Source: Mycolicibacterium helvum
Lineage (GTDB): Bacteria > Actinomycetota > Actinomycetes > Mycobacteriales > Mycobacteriaceae
Length of the DNA stretch: 64,000 bases
Direction of reading: 5' to 3'
Assembly (NCBI RefSeq): GCF_010731895.1
Contig: NZ_AP022596.1
Span: forward strand, 1,054,001 to 1,118,000
Positions 53,712 to 63,455 of the stretch are shown one piece after another; position 1 is the stretch's first letter; the number at the start of each line of letters is the position of its first letter. The notes below the pieces were generated by a model that was not told where the DNA came from, searched no databases, and saw only the letters and a program-made list of their open reading frames with translations. A program made the position numbers and the translations under genes.

Positions 53712-54934
53712 CCACTGCCCAGGCCAACTCGCCGGAGAACCCCTACCCGGTCCGTGCGGTGGCCATCCGGGTGGCCGGCTGGATCGACAAGCTGGGCACC
53801 GTGTGGGTCGAGGGTCAGCTGACCCAGATCAACGTGCGCAACTCGACGGCCTACATGGTGCTGCGCGATCCCGCGGCCAACATGTCGCTGGACATCAGCT
53901 GCCCGCGTGATCTGGTGCACGCCGCGCCGGTGAAGCTCACCGAAGGCACCCAGGTCGTGGTCTGCGGTAAACCGACCTTCTATACGGTACGCGGCTCATT
54001 TTCCTTGCGGGTCAGCGATATTCGTGCCGTCGGCGTCGGCGAGCTGCTGGCCCGCATCGAGCGGCTGCGCAAGCTGCTCGAGGCCGAGGGCCTCTTCGAC
54101 CCGCGCCTCAAACGCCCGTTACCGTTCCTGCCATCGACCGTCGGACTGATCACCGGGCGGGCCAGCGCGGCCGAGCACGATGTGACGACGGTGGCTTCGG
54201 CGCGCTGGCCGGCAGTGCGGTTGGCGATCCGCAACACCGCCGTGCAGGGTGTGAATGCGGTGGCGCAGATCGTGGAAGCGCTAGCGGCGTTGGACGCCGA
54301 CCCCGACGTCGATGTCATCGTGATCGCGCGCGGCGGCGGCAGCGTGGAGGATCTACTGCCGTTCTCCGACGAGACGCTGTGCCGCGCGATCGCCGCCTGC
54401 ACCACGCCGGTGGTCAGTGCGGTTGGCCACGAGCCGGACAATCCGCTGTGCGACCTGGTTGCCGACCTGCGCGCGGCCACCCCCACCGACGCCGCCAAGA
54501 AGGTGGTGCCCGACGCCGTCGCCGAGCTGGCTCTGGTCTCCGAGCTGCGGCAGCGCAGTGCCCAGGCGCTGCGCAACTGGGTCGGCCGTGAGCAGCGCAC
54601 CCTGACCCACCTGCGCAGCCGCCCGGTGCTCGCCGACCCGCTGCGCGGGCTGACCCAGCGCACCGAGGAGATCGAGCGTGCCCGGTCTGCAATACGCCGT
54701 GACGTCAACCGGCTGGTCGCGGCCGAATCCGATCGGATTGGCCACTTGGCCGCGCGGCTGGCAACGCTGGGCCCGGCGGCGACGCTGGCTCGCGGCTACG
54801 CCGTGGTGCAGACGGCGGACGGCGACATTCTGCGAACACGCGCCGACGCGCCGGCCGGAACCCGGCTGCGCATCCGGGTCGGCGACGGCGCGATCGGCGC
54901 CACCAGTACGGGCCCGACGGATGGAGCCGCATGA
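53708..54934 (+). CDS. xseA: Exodeoxyribonuclease VII large subunit
   Basis: The 408-residue subunit degrades single-stranded DNA in both directions with XseB. It has an N-terminal OB fold ([32 protein letters not shown], about 11-42), the catalytic region [15 protein letters not shown] (about 143-157), [20 protein letters not shown] (about 204-223) and [25 protein letters not shown] (about 236-260), then a long coiled coil. The start is GTG 53708, overlapping the previous stop. XseB follows with a 4-base overlap. Confidence 0.95.
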   Translation: MTTAQANSPENPYPVRAVAIRVAGWIDKLGTVWVEGQLTQINVRNSTAYMVLRDPAANMSLDISCPRDLVHAAPVKLTEGTQVVVCGKPTFYTVRGSFSLRVSDIRAVGVGELLARIERLRKLLEAEGLFDPRLKRPLPFLPSTVGLITGRASAAEHDVTTVASARWPAVRLAIRNTAVQGVNAVAQIVEALAALDADPDVDVIVIARGGGSVEDLLPFSDETLCRAIAACTTPVVSAVGHEPDNPLCDLVADLRAATPTDAAKKVVPDAVAELALVSELRQRSAQALRNWVGREQRTLTHLRSRPVLADPLRGLTQRTEEIERARSAIRRDVNRLVAAESDRIGHLAARLATLGPAATLARGYAVVQTADGDILRTRADAPAGTRLRIRVGDGAIGATSTGPTDGAA

Positions 54935-55170
54935 CAAAGCCAACTGAACCAGATGAAACGAAGCCCATTAGTAAGCTCGGTTATGAAGAGTGCCGAGACG
55001 AGTTGATCGACGTCGTTCGAGTGCTCGAGCAAGGTGGGCTCGATCTTGATTCGTCGCTGAAACTGTGGGAACGGGGCGAGGAACTGGCCCGACGCTGCGA
55101 AGAGCACTTAGCCGGAGCCCGCAAACGCATCGAAGATGCGTTGGGCGCCCGCGACGACGCCGAGGACTGA
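54931..55170 (+). CDS. xseB: Exodeoxyribonuclease VII small subunit
   Basis: The 79-residue all-helical subunit has [58 protein letters not shown], the standard XseB helical pair ([22 protein letters not shown]). It multiplies onto XseA to form the ExoVII holoenzyme. The ATG overlaps the xseA stop by 4 bases. The KstR-type box and hsd gene follow. Confidence 0.94.
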   Translation: MTKPTEPDETKPISKLGYEECRDELIDVVRVLEQGGLDLDSSLKLWERGEELARRCEEHLAGARKRIEDALGARDDAED

Positions 55171-55206
55171 TTCCGGCCGGGCCGATTACCTGCAATATTG
55201 GAAAAC

Positions 55207-55220
55207 TGGAACGTGTTTCA
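55207..55220. promoter_or_regulatory. KstR-type operator upstream of hsd
   Basis: TGGAACGTGTTTCA fits TnnAACnnGTTnnA exactly and is flanked by matching AAC/GTT bases (imperfect extended palindrome). It lies 15 bases upstream of the 3beta-hydroxysteroid dehydrogenase start. A KstR-dependent promoter is known for the equivalent gene in M. smegmatis, so regulation by KstR is likely here. Confidence 0.85.
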
Positions 55221-55235
55221 GTTATCCTGCCCGCC

Positions 55236-56297
55236 ATGGGTGATGCCACGCTGACCACTGACCTCGGCCGTGTCCTGGTGACCGGCGGCGCCGGGTTCGT
55301 CGGCGCCAACCTGGTGACCGAGCTGCTCGAGCGCGGTCACTTCGTCCGGGCTTTCGATCGCGCAGCATCGCCGCTGCCGCCACACGAGCGGCTCGAGGTG
55401 ATCCAAGGCGACATCTGCGACACCGCCACTGTGGCCGCCGCGGTCGAGGGCATCGACACGGTCTTCCACACCGCCGCGATCATCGACCTGATGGGCGGGG
55501 CGTCGGTCACCGACGAGTACCGCAAGCGCAGCTTTGACGTCAATGTCGGTGGCACCAAGAACCTGGTCCACGCCGGACAGACCGCCGGGGTCAAGCGCTT
55601 CGTCTACACCGCATCCAACAGCGTGGTCATGGGTGGCCAGCGCATCGTCAACGGCGACGAAACCCTGCCGTACACCGCACGATTCAACGATCTCTACACC
55701 GAGACCAAGGTGACGGCCGAGAAGTTCGTGCTCAGCCAGAACGGCGCGGACGGCCTGCTGACCTGTTCGATCCGCCCCAGCGGCATCTGGGGCCGCGGCG
55801 ATCAGACCATGTTCCGCAAGCTGTTCGAGCGGGTGATCGCCGGCCACGTCAAGGTTCTGGTCGGCAACAAGGACGCCAAGCTGGACAACTCTTACGTGCA
55901 CAATCTGGTGCACGGATTCATCCTCGCCGCAGAGCATTTGGTGCCTGATGGCAGCGCACCCGGCCAGGCGTACTTCATCAACGATGGCGAACCGATCAAC
56001 ATGTTCGACTTCTCCCGGCCGGTCGTCGAGGCCTGCGGCGAGAAGTGGCCGACGTTCTGGATCCCCGGCGGCCTGGTCCACGCCGTGCTGACCGGCTGGC
56101 AGTGGCTGCACTTCAAGTTCGGACTCCCCCAGCCGCCGCTGGAACCGCTTGCAGTGGAACGGGTGTCGATCGACAACTACTTCTCCATCGACAAGGCCCG
56201 CCGCGACCTCGGGTATGCGCCGCTGTACACCACCGAACAAGCTCTCAAAGAATGCCTGCCCTACTACACCGAGCTCTACGCGGAGATGAAGGGCTAG
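55236..56297 (+). CDS. hsd: 3beta-hydroxysteroid dehydrogenase/isomerase
   Basis: The 353-residue extended SDR oxidises the 3beta-hydroxyl of cholesterol and related sterols and isomerises the double bond to give cholest-4-en-3-one. The NAD motif is VTGGAGFVGANLV (about 14-26), Asp after strand 2 is in RAFDRA, and the active-site set is YTASNSVVMGG (Ser/Thr) and YTETK (about 160-164). It matches Rv1106c closely along its length. The KstR-type box lies directly upstream. Its stop overlaps the convergent lipoprotein stop by 4 bases. Confidence 0.95.
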   Translation: MGDATLTTDLGRVLVTGGAGFVGANLVTELLERGHFVRAFDRAASPLPPHERLEVIQGDICDTATVAAAVEGIDTVFHTAAIIDLMGGASVTDEYRKRSFDVNVGGTKNLVHAGQTAGVKRFVYTASNSVVMGGQRIVNGDETLPYTARFNDLYTETKVTAEKFVLSQNGADGLLTCSIRPSGIWGRGDQTMFRKLFERVIAGHVKVLVGNKDAKLDNSYVHNLVHGFILAAEHLVPDGSAPGQAYFINDGEPINMFDFSRPVVEACGEKWPTFWIPGGLVHAVLTGWQWLHFKFGLPQPPLEPLAVERVSIDNYFSIDKARRDLGYAPLYTTEQALKECLPYYTELYAEMKG

Positions 56298-56710
56298 AAC
56301 GTCGCGTTTTTGATGACCTGACCGTAGGCGGCCTTCTGTTCGCTGGTCAGTGTCGGAGCGAAGACGACGACGATGTCCTCAACCTGCAGCATGTTGGGCA
56401 CCGCCGCGGCGTAGAGCTCCGCGCGGCCGGTGCTAGGAAATTTCAGGATCGACACCGTGTCGGTGTCGGTCGCCTGCAGGCAGCCCGCCTCCGGACAGGT
56501 CGAGGCCGTCGTGTCTCGCGGATTCGACGCCGGAAGATTGGCCTTGGTGATGGCACCCAGGACGGCCGCAACGGAGACGTCGTTGAGCATCACCGCGCCG
56601 CCGCCTGGCGTACTCGGAGCCGGGCCATGGGAGTCGCGGGCACCACACCCAGAAAGAGCCGCGGCCAGCAGGAGGAGGACGGCCCCGCCGAACCGTGTCG
56701 GATGGCTCAC
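56294..56710 (-). CDS. Lipoprotein with CPxAGCxQA motif
   Basis: The 138-residue protein starts at GTG 56710 with a lipobox ALSGC (acylated C22) and a Gly/Pro linker. The mature domain contains TTASTCPEAGCLQATDTDTVSILKF (about 68-92) and a C-terminal VVVFAPTLTSEQKAAYGQVI. The adjacent secreted protein has the matching segment ECPTAGCQQALVTDTMRVKSF, so the two are tandem paralogues with the same cysteine pair. Function is unknown. The GTG overlaps the stop of that gene by 4 bases. Confidence 0.75.
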   Translation of the reverse strand: MSHPTRFGGAVLLLLAAALSGCGARDSHGPAPSTPGGGAVMLNDVSVAAVLGAITKANLPASNPRDTTASTCPEAGCLQATDTDTVSILKFPSTGRAELYAAAVPNMLQVEDIVVVFAPTLTSEQKAAYGQVIKNATF

Positions 56711-57087
56711 GGCAGCAGCCGTGCGATCGTCGCGAGATAGCCATCGCACTGCGCGGGCGTCAGCGGAGGCGCAAATTCGACGACGATGTTGGCGAACCTC
56801 GGCTGCCGACGAGACATCGCATACCACTTGGCGCGAGGCACAGTCGCGAACGATTTGACGCGCATGGTGTCGGTGACGAGTGCCTGCTGACATCCGGCGG
56901 TAGGACACTCCTGAGCGGTGGTGTCGATTGGGTTGGGCTCCGCGACACCCTGAGCCACGAGCGCCGCCACCAAACCTGCCGCGGTCAGCGGCTCATGACC
57001 GCTCGTCGCATGCGCCGACGGCTGTTGCAGAGCGGTCAGCCCCACCGCCAGGAAGGCCGCGACGAGCACTTGATATTTAGGCGGCAC
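56707..57087 (-). CDS. Secreted paralogue with CPxAGCxQA motif
   Basis: The 126-residue protein has a Sec signal peptide (VAAFLAVGLTALQQPSAHA, cleavage near 28) and no lipobox. The mature domain includes IDTTAQECPTAGCQQALVTDTMRVKSFATVPRAKWY (about 54-89) and VVEFAPPLTPAQCDGYLATI. The aligned Cys pair and the FAPxLT segment show common descent with the lipoprotein encoded next. One is anchored, one is released, which suggests related envelope or host-interaction roles. Function is unknown. Confidence 0.75.
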   Translation of the reverse strand: MPPKYQVLVAAFLAVGLTALQQPSAHATSGHEPLTAAGLVAALVAQGVAEPNPIDTTAQECPTAGCQQALVTDTMRVKSFATVPRAKWYAMSRRQPRFANIVVEFAPPLTPAQCDGYLATIARLLP

Positions 57088-57149
57088 GTTTCGAGAGTAA
57101 CCATCGGGTCGATCCTCGCCGCTGGCGCGCGTCCGTAGACTCGGCGGCC

Positions 57150-58175
57150 GTGTTCAACTGTCGGATAGCCGCACTACTCGCGGTGTTGACCGCACTGGCA
57201 GTACTGGTGGGCTGCTCAGCCAGTGTGCCGGACCGCACCGCCGAGGCCCAGTCGCTCGCCGGACAGATCCGCGGGTTACCGGGCGCGCTCACAGTCACCA
57301 CCGATACTGCACACAGCCAAGCCCAGGGCATGGTCTACTTCCGCCTCTACGTCGACGTCTCCGACGGGGTCACCGGCGACCAGGCCGCCGACATCACCAC
57401 GCGGTATCTGCGCGATATCGGCGGCGGCAAGTACACCGGGTACCGGGTCGAGCTGGACCTGCGACGTGGCTGGAATCTTTTCGCAGTCGACAGCGGCAGA
57501 CTGCCGATCGCCAACCGCGACGAGATCGTCGCACAGGCCCGCGACTGGGTGGCGCTGCGGAGCGAATTCCCCAGCGCCACAGTCACAATGCGAGCCACTG
57601 TCGTTCACCCCGGCGGACAGCTGACCGCTCAGGAGGCGGGCCATTCCAATCTCGCGACCCTCGAACTCGCCGACACCGCCGGCTACTTGTCCGTCAGCGC
57701 CGCCGCGCGCACCCTCGCCGAGCGGTTCCCGCGCCTGGCACTGCTCGACTGGACCATCGACGCCGGCAAGGAGCATCCCGCAGAGATCGCGACGTCACGA
57801 CGATTCCCCACCGCAGCCGAGCTGGAGGTGTTCGACCAGCTCAATGTCGATCAGTCGATCCCCCACATCGACCGGCTGCGGATCAACGATCCAGTGACGC
57901 CGCCGGTGTGGTTCTCGGAGAAGACCACCGCTTCGCACGACATTGCCGTGGCGTCGCAGCTGGCCCAGGCCCACCTCCCGATCGTTGCCGGACTGCCGGC
58001 CCCAGTCCTCTACAGCGCCAGCGACCAGTTATCCGGGCACATCGGCGGACGCGGATTCGCCCGCGGCCCAGTGGTGATCACCGTCGGGGGATGCACGAGG
58101 CACGACCCCCTGGTGTATCTGCCGATTCCGCAGGAACGGCAGCTGATCACCACATACGAGAAGTGTTCGTCCTGA
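57150..58175 (+). CDS. Lipoprotein of unknown function (341 aa)
   Basis: The protein starts at GTG 57150 with a signal peptide and lipobox VLVGC (acylated C22). The mature part of about 320 residues shows a repeated alpha-beta layout: VYFRLYVDVSDGVTGDQAADITTRYLRDIGG and ATVTMRATVVHPGGQLTAQEAGHSNLATLELADTAGYLSVSAAARTLAERFP, which may be two related modules. Two cysteines near the C-terminus (VGGCTRHD, TYEKCSS) may form a disulfide. I do not recognise the family. It is divergent from the secreted paralogue pair. Confidence 0.7.
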   Translation: MFNCRIAALLAVLTALAVLVGCSASVPDRTAEAQSLAGQIRGLPGALTVTTDTAHSQAQGMVYFRLYVDVSDGVTGDQAADITTRYLRDIGGGKYTGYRVELDLRRGWNLFAVDSGRLPIANRDEIVAQARDWVALRSEFPSATVTMRATVVHPGGQLTAQEAGHSNLATLELADTAGYLSVSAAARTLAERFPRLALLDWTIDAGKEHPAEIATSRRFPTAAELEVFDQLNVDQSIPHIDRLRINDPVTPPVWFSEKTTASHDIAVASQLAQAHLPIVAGLPAPVLYSASDQLSGHIGGRGFARGPVVITVGGCTRHDPLVYLPIPQERQLITTYEKCSS

Positions 58176-58243
58176 GTAGCCCGGTTCGCGAATTGTTGGC
58201 AAGAAGCGCCATGCCCTCTGCTCAGTTGGCCTAGCGTCGGAAG

Positions 58244-59785
58244 ATGTCTGCAGGAAAGCCCAATATCGTGGTCATCTGGGGCGACGACATCGGCATCTCC
58301 AACCTCAGCTGCTACAGCGACGGGATGATGGGCTACCGCACGCCCAACATCGACCGCATCGCCGCTGAGGGCATGCGCTTCACCGACTCCTACGGCGAGC
58401 AGAGCTGCACGGCCGGCCGCGCGGCGTTCATCAGCGGCCAGAGCGTGTACCGCACCGGGATGAGCAAGGTCGGTGTGCCCGGCGTCGACATCGGCTGGGC
58501 CGCCGAAGACCCGACGATCCCCGAGTTGCTCAAACCGCTGGGGTACGCCACCGGTCAGTTCGGCAAGAACCATTTCGGTGATCTGAACAAGTATCTGCCG
58601 ACCGTGCACGGGTTCGACGAGTTCTACGGCAACCTGTACCACCTCAACGCCGAAGAAGAACCGGAGAACTTCGACTACCCGCACAAGGACCAGTTCCCTC
58701 GGCTGTATGAACTGGCGCTGCCCCGCGGTGTGCTTGACTGCCAGGCCACCGATGAGGTGTCAGCAGAACCCGATGACCCGAAGTTCGGGCCGATCGGCAA
58801 GCAGACCATCGTCGACACCGGGCCGCTGACCGCCAAACGGATGGAGACGATCGACGACGACATCGCCGATCGCACGGTCGATTACATCCGCCGCCAACAC
58901 GCGGCAGGAACCCCGTTCTTTGTCTGGTGCAACTTCACCCATATGCACCTCTACACACATCTCAAACCCGGCAGCAAGGGCCAGGCCGGCAGGTGGCAGT
59001 CCGAGTACCACGACGCGATGATCGACCACGACAAGAATGTCGGCACAGTGCTCGACGCCCTAGACGAACTCGGCATCGCCGAGGACACCATCGTCATCTA
59101 CTCGACCGATAACGGGCCGCATCGCAACAGCTGGCCCGATGCCGGCACCACACCGTTCCGCAGCGAGAAGAACACCAACTGGGAGGGCGCCTACCGGGTG
59201 CCTGAGATGATCCGCTGGCCCGGAAAGATCAAGGCCGGCAGCGTTTCCAACGAGATCATCCAGCATCACGACTGGCTGCCGACTTTGGTCGCCGCGGCCG
59301 GTGACCCCGATGTCGTGGAGAACCTCAAGAAGGGCTACCGGATCGGGGACATCGAATACAAAGTGCACATCGACGGGTTCAACCTGCTGCCGTACCTGAT
59401 GGGCGAAGTCGAGAACAGCCCCAGACGGGGGTTCTTCTATTTCAACGACGATGCCCAACTGGTGGCGATGCGCTTCGAGAACTGGAAGATCGTCTTCGCC
59501 GAACAGCGCTGCCGGGGCACGCTACAAACCTGGTCCGAGCCGTTCACCGAGCTGCGGGTGCCGAAGTTGTTCAACCTGCGCACCGATCCGTTCGAGTACG
59601 CCGACATCACGTCGAACACCTACTACGAGTGGTTCCTGCGGCGCGACTTCTTCGTCATCTACGCGACGGCGATGGCATCGGCGTTCCTGGATACATTCAA
59701 GGAATTTCCGCCCCGACACGAACCGGCGAGCTTCTCCATCAACCAGATCGTGCAGAAGCTCGAAGCCTTCCTGGCGAGCGACTAG
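58244..59785 (+). CDS. Sulfatase (arylsulfatase-type, formylglycine-dependent)
   Basis: The 513-residue protein hydrolyses a sulfate ester. It starts PNIVVIWGDDIGISNLSCYS with metal-binding D14/D15, and the nucleophile Cys55 is in CTAGRAAFISGQ, which fits the broader CxAxR form of the modification motif. IYSTDNGPHRNSWPDAGTTPFRSEKNTNWEGAYRVP (about 285-321) holds further metal and substrate residues. No signal peptide is seen, so it acts in the cytosol. It is followed directly by the HAD gene and then its likely maturase. Confidence 0.92.
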   Translation: MSAGKPNIVVIWGDDIGISNLSCYSDGMMGYRTPNIDRIAAEGMRFTDSYGEQSCTAGRAAFISGQSVYRTGMSKVGVPGVDIGWAAEDPTIPELLKPLGYATGQFGKNHFGDLNKYLPTVHGFDEFYGNLYHLNAEEEPENFDYPHKDQFPRLYELALPRGVLDCQATDEVSAEPDDPKFGPIGKQTIVDTGPLTAKRMETIDDDIADRTVDYIRRQHAAGTPFFVWCNFTHMHLYTHLKPGSKGQAGRWQSEYHDAMIDHDKNVGTVLDALDELGIAEDTIVIYSTDNGPHRNSWPDAGTTPFRSEKNTNWEGAYRVPEMIRWPGKIKAGSVSNEIIQHHDWLPTLVAAAGDPDVVENLKKGYRIGDIEYKVHIDGFNLLPYLMGEVENSPRRGFFYFNDDAQLVAMRFENWKIVFAEQRCRGTLQTWSEPFTELRVPKLFNLRTDPFEYADITSNTYYEWFLRRDFFVIYATAMASAFLDTFKEFPPRHEPASFSINQIVQKLEAFLASD

Positions 59786-60674
<889 letters not shown>

Positions 60675-60682
<8 letters not shown>

Positions 60683-61556
60683 CCCAGAGCTGGTTCGGAT
60701 TCCCGGGCAGACGGCCGTACTGGGATCTGACCGGCACTCCCCCGAGGAAGCCCCGGCCCGGTCCGTGACCGTCGACGAATTTTGGATTGGGGCCCGTCCG
60801 GTCACCAACTCGGACTTCGCCGAATTCGTCTCGGCCACCGGCTATCTCACCGTTGCCGAACGACCGGTGAACCCAGACGACTATCCCGGCGCACCCGCCG
60901 CCAACCTGCAGCCGGGCTCAATGGTGTTCCGTCGCACCAGCGGACCCGTCGACCTGCGCCACCTCAGCCAGTGGTGGATCTGGACTCCCGGCGCCTCGTG
61001 GCACCACCCGCTTGGGCCGAACTCGTCGATCGCCAAGCGGGCCGCGCATCCCGTTGTCCACGTCGCCTACGAGGACGCCGAGGCGTACGCGGCCTGGGTG
61101 GGGCTGTCCCTGCCCAGCGAAGCCGAATGGGAGACCGCGGCACGTGGCGGCCTCGACCAGACCGATTACACCTGGGGCGAGCGACCCGAAGGTCCGGGCC
61201 AGCGTCTAGCGAACTATTGGCACGGCGAATTCCCCTGGCGCCCCGAGCCCGGCTACGGACGCACCACCGAGGTCGGCACCTTCCCGCCCAACGGCTACGG
61301 ACTGTTCGACATGGCCGGCAACGTGTGGGAATGGACATCCGACTGGTACACCGGCACCCGCGACGGTGACCCATGCTGCGAAGCAGGCAGTTACGACCCG
61401 GCGCAACCGCAATTCAAGGTCCCTCGCAAGGTCATCAAGGGCGGCTCGTTCCTGTGCGCGGACAGCTATTGCATGCGCTATCGCCCCGCCGCGCGCCGGC
61501 CGCAGATGATCGACACCGGCATGAGCCACATCGGCTTCCGCTGCGCGAAGCGATAG
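60675..61556 (+). CDS. Formylglycine-generating enzyme (sulfatase maturase)
   Basis: The 293-residue FGE-sulfatase-domain protein starts at GTG 60675, overlapping the HAD stop. The active-site Cys pair is C261 and C266 (GGSFLCADSYCMRYRPAAR), and FDMAGNVWEWTSDWY (about 211-225) is the family signature. It oxidises the sulfatase motif Cys to formylglycine using O2. M. tuberculosis encodes one FGE (Rv0712); here a dedicated copy lies in the sulfatase operon. A KstR-like box follows. Confidence 0.93.
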
Positions 61557-61581
61557 AACCGGTACCCCGCCCGTGCTTCAC

Positions 61582-61595
61582 TAGGACGCGTTCTA
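61582..61595. promoter_or_regulatory. KstR-like operator (one mismatch)
   Basis: TAGGACGCGTTCTA is a perfect KstR-type palindrome except that the left half has GAC instead of AAC. It lies 19 bases upstream of the epimerase start and 26 bases after the FGE stop. It could control the epimerase-SDR-AI-2E genes or read back on the sulfatase operon. Confidence 0.6.
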
Positions 61596-61613
61596 TCCGC
61601 TGAAGGGAGCTCG

Positions 61614-62681
61614 ATGTCCGACGCTGTACTGGTAACCGGCGCATTCGGGTTGGTGGGAAGCGCGACGGTCAAGCAGTTGGCGGCCGCAGGCCGTCATGTG
61701 GTGGCCACCGACCTCGACACCCCGGCGACCCAGAAGGCCGCCGCCGAGCTGCCCTCCGGTGTGAATGTGCGCTGGGCCGATCTCACCGACCCGGTGCAGG
61801 TCGAGTCACTGGTGGCTGAGGTCTCGCCCACGGCGGTGATCCACCTGGCTGCGGTGATCCCCCCGCTGTGTTACGCCAAGCCTGCGCTGGCCTACAAGGT
61901 CAACGTCGGGGCGACCGCGAATTTGGTGAAAGCCGCTGAGGCCCAAGCTAAACCACCGCGACTAGCGCAGGCATCGAGCATCGCCGTGTACGGGCCTCGC
62001 AACCCACACCGCATCACCGATGTGCTCACCGCACAAACACCGGTCAATCCGTACGACAACTACGGCAAGCACAAGGTCGAGGCCGAGGCGATCGTGCGGG
62101 CCTCACACCTGGACTGGGTGATCCTGCGGCTGGGTGGGGTACTCACCACCGAACCCAACCTCGGCATGGATCCCAATCTGATCTTCTTCGAAGGTGTCCT
62201 GCCCACCGACGGTCGGCTGCAGACCGTCGATGTCCGCGACGTGGCGTTCGCGTTCGCCGCGGCCACCACCGCCGACGTCGTGGGTCAGACACTGCTGATC
62301 GGCGGTGACGACAGTCATCGGCTGCGCCAAGGTGACATCGGGCAATCCACCACCGCGGCGATGGGACTGGTCGGGGCGCTACCACCAGGACGTAAGGGCA
62401 ACCCGAACGACGACGGCGGCTGGTTCGCCACCGACTGGATGGACTCGGCGACGGCCCAGCAGGTGCTCAAACACCAGCACTACTCGTGGCCGGAGATGCT
62501 GGCCGAGACCGCGAACAAGGTGGGCTGGAAGCGCTACGCGTTCCGGGTGATCGCACCGCTGGCCCGGGAGTACCTCAAGCGCCAGTCGCCGTACTTCGGC
62601 AAACCACCCGGGTATGGCAACCCGTGGGAGGCGGTCAGGAACAAGTGGGGTGCCCCGGAGAACGACGGGAAGGTGTCATGA
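61614..62681 (+). CDS. NAD-dependent epimerase/dehydratase-family protein
   Basis: The 355-residue extended SDR has VTGAFGLVGSATVKQL (about 8-23), an Asp after strand 2 (ATDLDT, NAD preference), SSIAVYGPRN (about 124-133) and YDNYGKHKVEAE (active-site YxxxK, about 146-150). A long C-terminal region with PPGYGNPWEAVRNKWGAP is unusual for the family. Similar proteins are found near lipid and steroid genes in actinobacteria. Reaction unknown. The SDR starts 4 bases before its stop. Confidence 0.82.
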   Translation: MSDAVLVTGAFGLVGSATVKQLAAAGRHVVATDLDTPATQKAAAELPSGVNVRWADLTDPVQVESLVAEVSPTAVIHLAAVIPPLCYAKPALAYKVNVGATANLVKAAEAQAKPPRLAQASSIAVYGPRNPHRITDVLTAQTPVNPYDNYGKHKVEAEAIVRASHLDWVILRLGGVLTTEPNLGMDPNLIFFEGVLPTDGRLQTVDVRDVAFAFAAATTADVVGQTLLIGGDDSHRLRQGDIGQSTTAAMGLVGALPPGRKGNPNDDGGWFATDWMDSATAQQVLKHQHYSWPEMLAETANKVGWKRYAFRVIAPLAREYLKRQSPYFGKPPGYGNPWEAVRNKWGAPENDGKVS

Positions 62682-63451
62682 CCGAACAGGTAGCGGTGAT
62701 TATCGGGGGTGCCTCCGGGATCGGCTGGGCGACGGCGCAGACCCTGGCAGCCCAAGGCGCGCGGGTGACGATCGCCGACCGCAACACCGAGCTGGCGCAG
62801 GAACGAGCCACCACGCTGGGTGCGCCGCACACCTGGGCAGCCGTCGAGGTCACTGACGAAGCCGCAGTGGCACGGCTTTTCGACGATGTGGTCGCTCGAG
62901 AGGGTGGGCTGCACGTGGTGGTGAACTGCGCCGGGTTCAGTGGGTTCGGGCTCGTCACCGAGCTGGACGCCGAGCAGTTCCGCTCGGTGGTGGACGTGTG
63001 CCTCAACGGTGCGTTCCTGGTGATCAAACATGCCGGGCGCCATCTCGGCGAGGGCGGCGCCCTGGTGTCGCTGACATCGCTGAACGGCCGCCAGCCGGCG
63101 ATCGGGATGAGCGCATACTGCGCGGCCAAGGCCGGCCTGTCGATGCTCACACAGGTGGCGGCCCTTGAGTTGGGCCCGCGTGGCATCCGGGTCAACGCCG
63201 TCGCACCCGGCTTCGTCCACACCCCGCTGACCGAGGGCGCGGCCGTGGTCCCCGGTGTCGTCGACGAGTACGTCGAGAACACCGCGCTGGGCCGGGCGGG
63301 AACCCCGCAGGACATCGCCGACGCGGTGGCCTTCCTGTGTTCATCCCAATCGTCGTGGCTCACCGGCGAGATCCTCGACCTCAACGGTGGCGCACACCTG
63401 AAGCGCTACCCCAACATTGCGGAGCACCTGACCCGACTGATGAATCAGTAG
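62678..63451 (+). CDS. Short-chain dehydrogenase (FabG-like/3-hydroxy steroid-type)
   Basis: The 257-residue classical SDR has VIIGGASGIGWATA (about 6-19), ADRNTEL after strand 2 (NAD), VNCAGFSGFG (about 81-90), SLTSLNG (Ser, about 133) and YCAAKAGLS (about 147-155). A C-terminal extension of about 20 residues (AHLKRYPNIAEHLTRLMNQ) may help oligomerise it. The ATG overlaps the epimerase stop by 4 bases. Its operon partners and the nearby KstR-like box suggest a role in lipid or sterol ketone chemistry. Confidence 0.83.
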   Translation: MTEQVAVIIGGASGIGWATAQTLAAQGARVTIADRNTELAQERATTLGAPHTWAAVEVTDEAAVARLFDDVVAREGGLHVVVNCAGFSGFGLVTELDAEQFRSVVDVCLNGAFLVIKHAGRHLGEGGALVSLTSLNGRQPAIGMSAYCAAKAGLSMLTQVAALELGPRGIRVNAVAPGFVHTPLTEGAAVVPGVVDEYVENTALGRAGTPQDIADAVAFLCSSQSSWLTGEILDLNGGAHLKRYPNIAEHLTRLMNQ

Positions 63452-63455
63452 TTCG

